This document shows, piece by piece, positions 1 through 12,000 of a DNA stretch of 64,000 nucleotides (position 1 is its first letter; the number at the start of each line of letters is the position of its first letter). The notes beneath the pieces are model-generated. The model did not search any database, was not told the origin of the DNA, and saw only the letters and a program-made list of their open reading frames with translations. A program made the translations under genes and the position numbers. This DNA comes from Pristionchus mayeri (lineage: Eukaryota; Nematoda; Chromadorea; Rhabditida; Neodiplogasteridae). The stretch spans positions 1,736,001 to 1,800,000 of the forward strand of contig BTRK01000003.1 of the NCBI GenBank assembly GCA_036245805.1, read 5' to 3'.

Positions 1-3000
1 GTTTCCCCATCAGTCCCTCTGGCAGGCAATCTCCATCTATCGAGACACGCCCGATCCATTCAAGGATGCGAAGGGGGGAAGGGGTAAAGCATCGATTGAT
101 GAAGCACTCAAGAAGATGGCAAAGTGAGTAATTGGGGGGGGGGAGTTGGGTACGGTAGGAATGGTTATGGTTGGAAACAATTTTGGCTGAAATATAATTG
201 CGAAAAATGACTTTGGATACCATTGTTCTTTCCAGTTCCCTTTCCTTTTCTCAGGGATATGAATCTAAAACCTCGTGGGTGCCAAATTGTCGCTTCTACT
301 CTTTCTTTGATCTCAACATTTAGTGATTCGATACTCTAATTTCGAGTTGTAGATGTTGCTGATGTGGGCTTGTTAGATGATGATGATTGTATAGATTGTT
401 GAAATATGCATTACTTTAGGTGCCGAGAAGTGTTCGAGCGGGCGAAATTAATGGACAAGTCGAGAGAATTGGAGGGTCTCATCGACCAGTATGACTTCTT
501 TGCAGCTCAGCTCATCAGGTATTGATCTTTGATCTTTGACTTTTGGTCTTTGCTTTTGACCTACGCATCACCACACTACGTCAGTAAACGTCGTTTGATC
601 AGTATAGTTTTCAAGACTGCTCTACAAGTTACTGATGTCTCTTTTCAGCATCGCCTATAACGACACTGTGAAGGACAAATCGTGCGAGGTGAATTTGTAA
701 TATTCATTTGCCCTTGTTTTTGTATCTGAAAACGTTATGATATCTTAATTTCGAAAATTGATATTTACATGATTTTTGCAGAGGCTGATCTCGAAGCACT
801 TCAGGCCACTGCACAATTTCTTCAAAACCCAGAAGATGGACACGACGCATCTGTGTACGAGTTGTTGGCACTTCTTCGGTTTCTGGCCACTCACCACCCC
901 TCATTTCCCATCCCCGTCCATAATTGAGTGGTTGAGCGGACAAAAATCAGGAAGGAATACCTAGAAATGAGTGGGGGGGGGCAGAAACCGTAGAAGTGCC
1001 GATTTTTTTCATAAATATTATTTTTCATATTAAAAAAGTAATATGTAAAATTACAGTGAACGCAATACAGCGCAAGCTGGCAGGAGTGAGAACTGTCAAT
1101 CCGAAGGTGAGAAGGCTACGTTTTAGTCGGCTTTCAATTGTGCGCGAAACGCGATGTCGATTGGTTCTTTTCTAATCCAATCGAAACATAAAAAATAAAT
1201 TATTTTAAGATTATGATTCCGATGACTGAAATGCTAGAGCAGAGCATTTCGGAGAAGGAGGATATCAGGGTGAGAAGGGATTTTTCCTTGCAAGGGGTCA
1301 AATCGGCCTCGCCAAAAAGTGGAAATATTGTGTCGGGTTCCTTGGGAACGAGTGTTTGTTCATGCGATATGGGTGAGCGCACTTCATTATTACTTTATTA
1401 ATTGTAGCTCTCGACGTTCTCTCAAATCAACGTGCACGATTCTCCTCTCTCCGCTACGGCTCGTGAATCTCCCCTCGTCGAGCCAGTCTACATCGAGGAC
1501 GTAGTCGACCAGTTCGTGGTGAGCAGCGGTGGTGCAGCGAGTGTAGACAAGCAAGACGAGATGCACTAAATGTTGTCGTCAAATATAAACGTGATGTGTC
1601 GATGCAGTGTAGCGAGGGCAGCAAGAAAGGACGATATTTGATAAACCTCGCCTAACGTATTGCTTCAGGTTATGTCGTCGTTGATGGCGCCGAGGAAGAT
1701 ATCGATGAGGGGAAGCGATGGAAAGGTGGGTGTAAATTTTATCTCTTGAATCCATTGAAAATTCAGAAATTCACGTCACATAGCGTATCTTAGGATCGCC
1801 AATGTGCCTTGTGGTCTCGTTGCGCCATTTCTGTCGATCAATTATCGATTTGCAGATCTACAGTATCCTGTGCAAGAAGAAGGACGAACTGCGCAAGGAC
1901 GCGAGACTGATTTCATTCTGCAAGGTGAACTTTGATCTTTGATCTTTGATCTTTTAAAACTTTATTTCCATCCTCCTGTCTTATCATAATCTTACAAGAG
2001 GTTGTTAGACGTGGCAAGCCATACGCAATATCAAATTAAAAATTCTATTTTCAATTTTGTAATCGTGCATCTTTGATCAGATGATGAACTGTCTGATGCG
2101 TCGAACGCCCGAGGCGAGAAGGAGGCAGTTGATGGTGCGCACCTTCTCCGCCATCCCACTACAGGTGAACATATTTATCTTATTTTTATTCTTCGTGTAT
2201 GCTCTAAAATCGGGAAGGTCTTGATTTTGATTCGAACATTTACCATTCGTATTTCCGTATCTTATACAACTACAAACATGTAATATTTACAGGCCAGAGG
2301 TGGAATCATCGAATGGGTGCCCAATCTCAACACACTCAAGGAGACACTCAATCCACTCTTCAAGGAGTACCGAGACCCGAATCTGCCCAAGTTAGTACGG
2401 TAGCTGCCAATTATCGATTTGGAAATGTCAATGGTGCCATTGCCTTCAAGATAATGATTACCGTGTCTTCTCATTGATCTGATGATACCGTACACCCTCC
2501 TTCTCTCTCAGGGACATCTACTACAACGACAAGTGGTCGGCGGACCAGAAACTGAAGCAGATGCGCGAGCATTTCTACAAGGAGTACCCGCTGGTGGCCG
2601 CCGAATGGCAGCGGTGAGTGGTGTGGCGGTGTGGTGTACGGTAGCCGACTTTTTACGAATAGTTGTCCTGCCAATATTATGACTGGTGACTGGATTGCAT
2701 TGCAGCCGGGCCTTCTCCGATCCGTGTTCGTGGCACACTGCGAGACTTCTCTTCACGCGATCGTGCGCTGTGATGAGCATGATTGGGTAAGTTGGGAAAG
2801 AGGGGTACGGTACCGGGGGAATACGATATCAGAGGGGACATTATAGAGATGGTGTGGGTTGGTATTACATAGAATAATATGGTTTGAGGTTGTGACGGGA
2901 AAGGCTTCGCGTGTTATTACATTCGGGTAGATAGCTATCAATATGGAGACCTAATAGAACCGAAATCTTACTGGTTGGAATTGAAACATGAATTTCTTTC

Positions 3001-6000
3001 TCTGTCACCCTTTTCCAGCTCCACATATGGGGCTCATTTTCGATCTACCGTACCCATACATTTATCCCCCTACCGTATTCCCATTCTCCTCAGATTCGTT
3101 TGTGGACTGGGCGATCGCCACGCGGACAACATTCTGATCGACCAGAGCGACGGCGGAATCATGCACGTCGACTTCAACATCCTCTTCAATCAGGGAGAGA
3201 GACTCAACGTGCCTGAGGTGAGGAAGGGAAAATGAAACGTGAAATCAACTAGGCAATAATGATTCTGCCTAATCCTTGGGGATTATCAAAATATGGATTG
3301 ATGTTTTGCTTATTTGGATGAGTAAAGGCTACATTGATGTCAGTAGATTGAACAAAACATGGGTTGGAACCGTGTGTGAAGGAAGCCGAAGTCCGATTAC
3401 GCTGTGACATTCCCCCCATCTATCGAGTAGAGATTATGAAGACGTCAGAAGAAGGGAATCGATGAGCCATCGTCGCCTGTTTGCGAGAGAAATTGAATAG
3501 GAGTAGAGATGTTTCAAGGGAAATGTATGTCGTTCATAGCGTGAAATATGGGGAAAAGCAGGGGGGAAACAGAAACATCGCCTTCCCCTTGGAAAAAAGA
3601 GAAGATTAGAAGGATGAATTCGAGGATATGATAGCAATTCTCCCCTTTTCCCTTCTCTAAACTGGAGAAATGTGAAATCGGTCGAACAAGAAGAAAGAAT
3701 CGCAGAGTCGGACAAGAAAAGTTGTGGGATAAGATATCGACACGAAGTAGTAGTACACGAATATAGAGATGTGGACGAATAGCAGGAAGACGATGAGAAG
3801 GACTGAGAACGAAGAGTGGAAGAGCCGGAACTACTGGAAGAAGGGTGGAGAGGGAGGAATATGGAGGATGATGGATAAGGGGTCTACAGGACGGACTGTA
3901 TGGCATCCTTCGGTGAATAGAGACTTGAGTATGGGCACAGGCATTGGGATGTTAAAGGAAAAAAGGGGACGCGACGGGTGACGGGCAGATAGCCGTCGAC
4001 AGAGATGGAAGTACAGGTGAAAGGGAGGAGGGAAGAAGAAGGTGGATGAGGATGCGAACGACGAAGAATGGAAGAGCCGGAACTATTGATGGAGGAGAGA
4101 AGGTGGAGAGGGATGAAGGAGCATGGCTGCCACAATGTCGGCACGAAGTAGTAGTATCACGACGGTAGAGAAGCGGATGAGTAGAAGGGGTGATGGAAGA
4201 AGGGGTTGAGAGAGATCGGCTTAGCTGGGACTGGAGGTGGAGGAAGGGTGAAGAAGAGAAGAAGGTGGAGGAGGATGGCAGCTCTCACCACAACGAACGA
4301 GCCGACGCGGTCCTCACGTCGATTCGTTGGTTGTGGTGGAGACGTAGGAGAGCTTGTCCACCTCCACCTCCTCCTTGATCGCCCGATTGGTGGTCTTCTC
4401 GCCACCACTCTTGGCCTCCTGCTTCTTCTTCTTCTTCCCCTTCTTCGAATCTGCAGCTGCAGCAGACGCGGTTGCCGCGGCAGCCTTGGCCGCAGCCGCC
4501 TTCGCCTCCGACGCGGCAACCGCGGCCTCGAGGACGGCCGCAGCCGCCGCCGCTGCAGCAGTGTGATCGATGGGCGGCGGCTCGTGCTGCTGCTGCTCGT
4601 CGGCATGAGCGACCGTGACGTCCTCTGCACCGTCCTCCGCCGTCGTCGGTGTGAAGACACCGACCCGTCTGGACCGGCACCAGAGGTAGTCGAGAAGGGG
4701 CATGGAGGGAAAAGAGGATGATGGATGAGTGAGAGATAGCCCCTCTTATCTCTCATCTCAGGAGTCGAGATGTTTCCAGGGTGATGGATAGGAGGAGAGG
4801 GATGGTGCGAATTGAGATTATGAGATCAAGCGTGAAGCAAGGATGAAACGTCAGTGAGAAACAGTGTTTACAACAAGTTGACGTCATATCCTTGCAAAGA
4901 AGGGAATGAATTGTTTGAACCATTGGAAGAAGTTTGTTTTGGTTCAGAGTGGTGTAGGATAGGCTAGATATCGTTGAATTCCAAACTCGGAATGGATAGT
5001 CTGAAACGTATGGAAACAAGAAGCTCAGATAGACTCGACGATAAGATGCTCTCCTCTCTTGATTGAGAAGCAACAAGAAGGTGAATTGCACAATCGAACA
5101 AGAAAACTTCAAGTCTTGTGTTTCCCAACATCAGTGTGCATTGCGAAACAAATCGTCGGTACTAATACTTTATCAACGGAGATGGAAAGCTGTGTATTAG
5201 TTGGGTAGGGATAAGATGCCGTCGTGAAGTTTTGGTCAAGTGGGGGAACGAGGATCGTCGATGATGGAAACGGAATGATGGAGGAGGAACTACGCAACTA
5301 TAATCGGTATTCTGGGGACGGAGAGCAGGATAGTTGGAGTCTCTCTGGGTCGAATAAATATGAGCCATAACTGGGTCGGAGCCATAACTGGCACGGAGGA
5401 GGATGGCGATCCCAACAAGTCGGCCGAGGAGGGTGGTGGACAAAATGTCCCCTTCCTTTTTCGCGCATGGACAAAATGTCCCCTGGGAGAGTGGACAAAA
5501 TGTCCCCTGGACAAAATGTCCCCTCATGGACAAAATGTCCCTATGGACAAAATGTCCCCTGGACAAAATGTCCCCTCTCCTCTGCTCCTCCCATTCTCAT
5601 GCATGATACCTTCTATCTCCCAAATTCCTTCCCTCTGAAATTTTCCGTCAGCCACTCTTCCTCTCTTTTCACATCAGAGAAAATTATCAGTAGAAGCATT
5701 TCGGAAAAATTAAGGCGCATATATGAAAAAATATTATATGATATATGAAAAATATATATGATATATGAAAAAATAAGTAAAGGAATGACGCCAACACTAC
5801 CGTCGTTTACTCGCATTCGGGAAATTATGTTCACTCCCACTCGTCTGCACCGGTAACATACGAGCAAATCGTGGAGAATGACTCGCCTAGCAGAGCTGAC
5901 TCGGTGAGTCAAATCGCGAGTGATTTTCCATTGATTACTGCGAGTAATTTTCATTACTCCATCCAGTCCTTCCACTGTGAGGAGGGCGACCCCGCAAATA

Positions 6001-9000
6001 GAGAAGAAGGTGATTGGAATGCACTTGCGAGTCGCACTTGGCGAGCAAAATGCAAATATTAATGAAATTTCCAAGATTTTACATACGAAGGTGCAATGGT
6101 GAGATGTCACTATTTTTCCGAAAACATCTTTCATATCACTTTCGAAGCGTAAATTTTATCGCGAAACTCTCGTATCAGAATGATCGGGCGAGAACTGCTA
6201 TTCGAGGACCAATTCTCTTAGAATTAGAGGGTAGAAACTCGTCAATTCGGATTTATATTCTCAGAACCTCGTAATTTTTCGATCTGGAACTTTTCCATGT
6301 AACCGTGGCCTTCATGTTTCTTAAATTGCCATTTTTCAATTATGAGTTGCATTTAGAGAAGGCTGGGAAGAGTTTTCAACCGATTATTACGAATTAGTCG
6401 AGCGAAAATGGGCCTGGAAACTAATAATGATTACGAGAAAAACAGTTACGAGATGAGGGTTTCGAGAATGTAAATTCGATCCGACGATTCCCACCCACTC
6501 ATTCCGAGGCACACCCCGCCAAGAGGGGGAAAAAGCTCATTTGCGTGGCATCACCAATCCCATTCATTCGGGGAATAACGAAACAACGGAGGGGTCTGAA
6601 TTGCAGGGGTTTTCGCACATTAATGAACATAGCTGAGGAATAAGGAGGAAATTTAAAATTCTGTACCATCAGATTGTGGGCAAGGGGTTTGCACAACTTT
6701 CTGCATAATCGCCATGTTGATAGCTTCACCCTCCTCTGGGGAGTAGGGTCTGAGGTGCGCAAAACAGTCGTTTTTAGGCGATTTCACTGACTTTCGAGCA
6801 CTCTAATGGATGTTGCTAAGGAATAATGAGGAAATTTAAAAGTATATGCCATCACATTGTGGGCAAGGGGTTTGCCCAACGTTCTGTATAATCTCCATGT
6901 TGATAGCTTCATCTTCCTCTGACATGTGAGGAGTAGGGTCTAAGGTTCGAAAAGAATGGAATATTCACCAAAAATTGTTATTTTTCCACCAAAAATGACT
7001 TTCAATTTGAGCCTCGTCAATGATCGTTTTATTACAAATTTATGTTTCAAAAGCAATGAATGAGGGATATGAATGAGAGTAAAGTATAACTCGAAGAGTC
7101 ACACCAAGCGATGATATGTTACTCAAAAAATTAAAGAGAAATTGGAATTCATGGGGGGCGAAACAATAGGAACCCCACGAACCGACTCATTGGTTCGTGG
7201 GGTTCCTATTGTTTAAAAATAGGCCAAAATGAGATGGCGAACTTGAGCAGAAAATCGATTTGCCATGCAAATGAGCTTTCTACCCCCACTTGACGGGGTG
7301 TGCGAGGTAATTGTTCTTCGAAGCACGGTTTCTTAGTCCATAATTCTGAGATGAAAGTTGCAAAAATAAAGTGACGATACTGAAGTTCTCACATGATGGT
7401 TTCTGAAAAATGGTGGCATCTCACCATTGCACCCATACGAACTTTCGGGGGGGGGGGGGGTGGTGACAGCTGCACAACCGACATTTACACAACAATTCAC
7501 CATTAATTTGCGAATGGGCGTAGCGACGTGGGAGTTGCTTCATTGTAACCAGTATGTGCTACCCTACATTTGCATATACAAATCTTGTTACCCGGCGAAC
7601 GTGCCTCAACTTACGTTTATCGCGATCGCAGAGTAGCTGCATAACATCACCATACCACGCCATTCACGAGACAATCGAGCTAAAATCGCCATTCTTGGGA
7701 ATGGAGGAAAAATCGTGAAATGGGTTCTATCCGATTTTAGGTATCCTGAGGGATGTCTGACACTCCCCCAAAGTCTCATTGTCCAGATGTCATTTTGGAC
7801 ATCATTGCACCGGGTCGGATCTTGGCACCTCCCACTTTGAGTGCTAATATCCCGGCTACCGTGACAGATTGATCAAAATTGACCTCTGAGCGACCCCGGC
7901 TCATTTTTCGAGCTCTATCGATCTATTCAAATCAGATCCTGAGAATGTTAATTAAACCATGCTGCATTCAAGGTCAATTTTCTCGAAAACTAATGGAAAG
8001 GTGCAGCTCAAATTTTAAGAGCGCATGCATCTGAACGAGAGCTGTCGAACGAGGTGCTGGCGTCGAAAATGCGGACACTGCTGTGAAACTTTCGCGATTT
8101 AAACTTTTACTAATCGTTTGAACTTTCTTTTCCACGGAAAATTCGAAGGAACTCCCACCATTCTTGGCCGCGCGCTCAGAAGAGAGCGGTGTAAGTGATA
8201 ATTGACTGTGGAAAAGAAAGTTCAAGCGATCAGGAAAAGTTTAAATGGCGAAAGTTTCACAGCAGTGTCCGCATTTTCGACGCCTGCACCTCATTCGACA
8301 GCTTTCGTTCAGATACATGCTCAGTTAAAATTTGAGCTGCACCTTTCCATTGGTTTTCGAGAAAATTGACCTTGAATGTATCATGGTTTAAATTAACATT
8401 CTCAGGATCTGATTTGAATAGATCGATATATCTCGAAAAATGAGCCGGGGTCGGTCAGAGGTCAATTTTGCCTAATATGTCACTGTAACCGGGATATTAG
8501 CACTCAAAGTGGGAGGTGCCAAGATCCAACCCGGTGCAATGAAGTCAAAAATGAAATCTAGACAATGAGAGTTTGGGGGAGTGTCAGACATCCCTCAGGA
8601 TGCCTAAATTCGGCTAGAACCCATTTCACGATTTTCCGTTCATTCCCTGTCTCAGCTCGATTGTCTCGTGAGATGCGTGATACGCCAGTGCCTGACTGGG
8701 CAGAATTCTTCCGGAATGCCCTTTTTAAATTATTGCTTGTAAGACAAAGCTGTTTACAAGGGAATAATAATAATTTATTAAGAGATCAATTGAGCCGCCA
8801 CCCCGGGGTCACCAACATGGCGGTCAATTGAGAGCTCATACTTCCTACGGGAGGACGGGTGTAGTGTAAATAAAATAATAAGTAGAAGAAATGTACAAGT
8901 ATGATACATGGAAACGATGAATTAGTTCGTGAGCTCATGACAGAATTGAACCATCTTGCTTAGAACACACTATCTGAGATAATCGGAATAGACTTGGCAC

Positions 9001-12000
9001 TGGCCGAAAATTCGAATTCCTGCTAACTTCACCAGTAGGTCGGCCTCCAGGAGGGAAACCGACGAGCATCGGCAGAATGTCGATCCGCATCCGCGCGGGC
9101 GGGGCGCGGAATTTGAAAAATTAACTACGGTAGCTTCGAAATTTTAAAAGCGACTCCTATGACTGCGGCGGTAGGGGCGCTGCATCCCTTGACAAATTCT
9201 AAGACTTTTTTACTCCGGAGAGTTTTTCGATCAGATTCCATCTAACGCCTGAAATCGATAATTTCACTTTTAGTTCGTACATGAAAGCAGTTCCCCAGAA
9301 ATTTTTCAAGAACTCCCCTAAATATTATTGGTGATCTAGCTTCTGCTTGACTCGATACATTCTCCCGTAGAACAGCGCGATTCAACAAGACGCGTAAGTT
9401 GGTCAAAATGAATTATGGTGTATTTTTTGGGTTACGGTATGCGAGTGCGAAGTTAGGGCGACATTTCCCAACAGGTGTTAAATGGTCTGAAAATCAATTT
9501 GAAGCTATCCTACACCAATTGGGAAAAGTCGTCCAACTTGTGCACTCACCTACAGTAACCCAAAAATTACACCATAATTCATTTTGACCAACTTACGCGT
9601 CTAGTTGAATCGCGCTGTTCTACGGGAGTAGGTATCGATTCAAGCAGAAGCTAGATCACCAATAATATTTAGGGGAGTTCTTGAAAAATTTCTGGGGAAC
9701 TGCTTTCATGTACGAAACAAAAGTAGAATTATCGATTTCCGGCCTTAAATGGAATCTGATCGAAATACTCTCCGAAGTAAAAAAGTCTTAGAATTTGTCA
9801 AGGAATGCAGCGCCCCTACCGCCGCTGTGATTGAAGTCGATATAAAAATTTCGAAGCTACTGTAGTTAATTGTTCGATATCCGCTCCCGCGACCGCGCGG
9901 ATGCGGATCGCAAATCTGGTGATGCTCGTCGATTTCCCTCGTGGAGGCCGACCAATTGGCGACGTCAGTAGGCATTATAATTATCGGCCAGTGCCAAGTC
10001 GCTGAAGAAATATGTTGATTCTCTCAGATAGTCTGTTTTAGACAGGCATGAATCTCATCGGCAGTAGGATCCCTAAGCGAGACAATAGAATCGAACGCAA
10101 TCTGAGGGGACATCGTAAGCATAGCTCTCTTCTCATCATCATCAGAACGTTTGAAGAAGGAGTTCTGCATGACGTAGTGGCGAAGAGAGACTGAATCATC
10201 GAGTTCTGTATTCTGGAAATGTTAGATTGGAGAAAGGCGCTTTAGAAAAAAACAGAGCGAACGCTAACCTGAATGAACGAAATGAGCTGCATGAGAGTGG
10301 GGTGATTTCCGAGAAAGTATTGCATCGCTCCCCTGAATCAATAACATATTGTTGAGAAAATTTATTTTTATTTAACAAAATAGCACTAACCGATGCCAGG
10401 CTTCCACGAGATTGGAAGTACGATGATTCTCGATCATGTACTTGCATCGCATAGTTTCTGAGTACTCCATCCACTCAGCAGTGAAATACTCGAGAAAGTT
10501 CTTGCAATCAGCGTAATGGGGATGGGCTGGACTGACTGGCACCTCGAGAATCTTTGCACTCGATAATTTATTATGCTTTTGTTTTCTATCACTCTAACCT
10601 GTCAAAGTAACAGCGAGGGAGGAAGAATGAAGCTCGAACGTGATTGGTCCATTCCTTGATTACCGGATAACGGTTTCCAGCAACCTTCAGCCCATACTGG
10701 CTGATCTTATGATTTGTGCATTTCAGTGAGTGGAAGAGGCAACCTAAATACACATAAATCACTTAATAATCAACTTAAATCTGAATACCCTTACCCTCGT
10801 GCTGCATCATGGGAAGGGTGTCTTTCAGAGCTTTGATAATTCCGCTTTCCCAATCACTAACGATTCTGACACCTCGAAGAGGGAAATCTAACTCTTGGAA
10901 GAGATCGGCCAGGCTCTGAATTTTAGATCAGTTCTGTCAGTCCAAAATTGTTTAAAATTACCTGCAGCAGCTTAGAGTACTCCTTGGCAGTCTTGGATGG
11001 GAGCAGAGCTGCCATGAGAAGGAAACTGGTTCCAAGGGTACAGACACGAACTGTGTACAGCTTAAATGTCAAATCAAATTCGTCCTTCTTACGTACTCGT
11101 CACGTATTCACAAAATTTTAAACAAACCTGGAATGCCAGTTTCTTGGGCAGAGAAGGAGTGGGAGTGAATGAGAAGTTGCCATCAACAAGTAATGCTTCG
11201 ATACCTCCTTCGATTGCATACTCCATGATCTGTAATCATTCCAATAGCCTTTGTTATTCGTTTCTGAGTAACATGATCTCACTCTGCGAGATGCAATGTA
11301 AATCCGCTTGATACCCTCGGGATCACTGATTCTCATACATTCATCAGTGCCGAGGGCAAGCAGAGACTTATCGTCAACTTCGTCGTATGCATTCGCATCA
11401 ACGGTACCACACGTTCTACATAAGATTGTGTTAAGCTATGTTTAAGCTAAAACGAGATCTAAATACTCAAATACCTCTTGATGTCCCGTGAGATCTGCTT
11501 CTTTCTCTTGATTTTGTTATCGCCGCCAGAGTACAAATCGAGTACATCCTATACAATAATTCTAAATAGGATCTAACAATGGATTCCCACCTGGACTTCC
11601 TCTTTCTTCAATATGTCTTGCAGATTGCCCAATCTATTGGCAATTGCTGCGTTTGCTTCCTTCTGCACTCTTCCTGGCTTTTTCACATGACCATTGGCAG
11701 CTGACTTCGCGTTCTCCAGCGGCAGCATTTTCCTAAATATCAATCTATTCGGCACACTGTCTAGTCCGTGAGACAAATATTTTCGTGAGGCAAGATCTAT
11801 GGTTCCGGTATTCTTAGAGCCTGAGTTTACTTGTCTCAGGTTCAACAGTATTATGCCTACTCACGCTAATTTCGAGCTGAGGACATTGGCAGATTTGCAT
11901 TTCTCGTCCTGAGTCCAATCGCACTTGTGTCTGTCTTTGTCGGCTGGATCAGAGAGGAATTCGCATGTCTCAGAATTCGGAAAGAATACCTTAAATATGA

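Noticed and set aside
784..930. Alternative frame of the fourth atl-1 exon, starting [12 protein letters not shown]
   Set aside because: It reads like protein and stays open, but no phase-compatible donor towards exon 5 was found. Left as an uncertainty of that exon.
4190..4721. Long + strand ORFs over the GC-rich block
   Set aside because: Arg/Leu-rich shadows opposite the Ala/Lys-rich minus-strand ORF.
5162..5748. ORFs rich in GHFVH or DKMSP repeats on both strands
   Set aside because: Direct translations of the GGACAAAATGTCC repeat in several frames.
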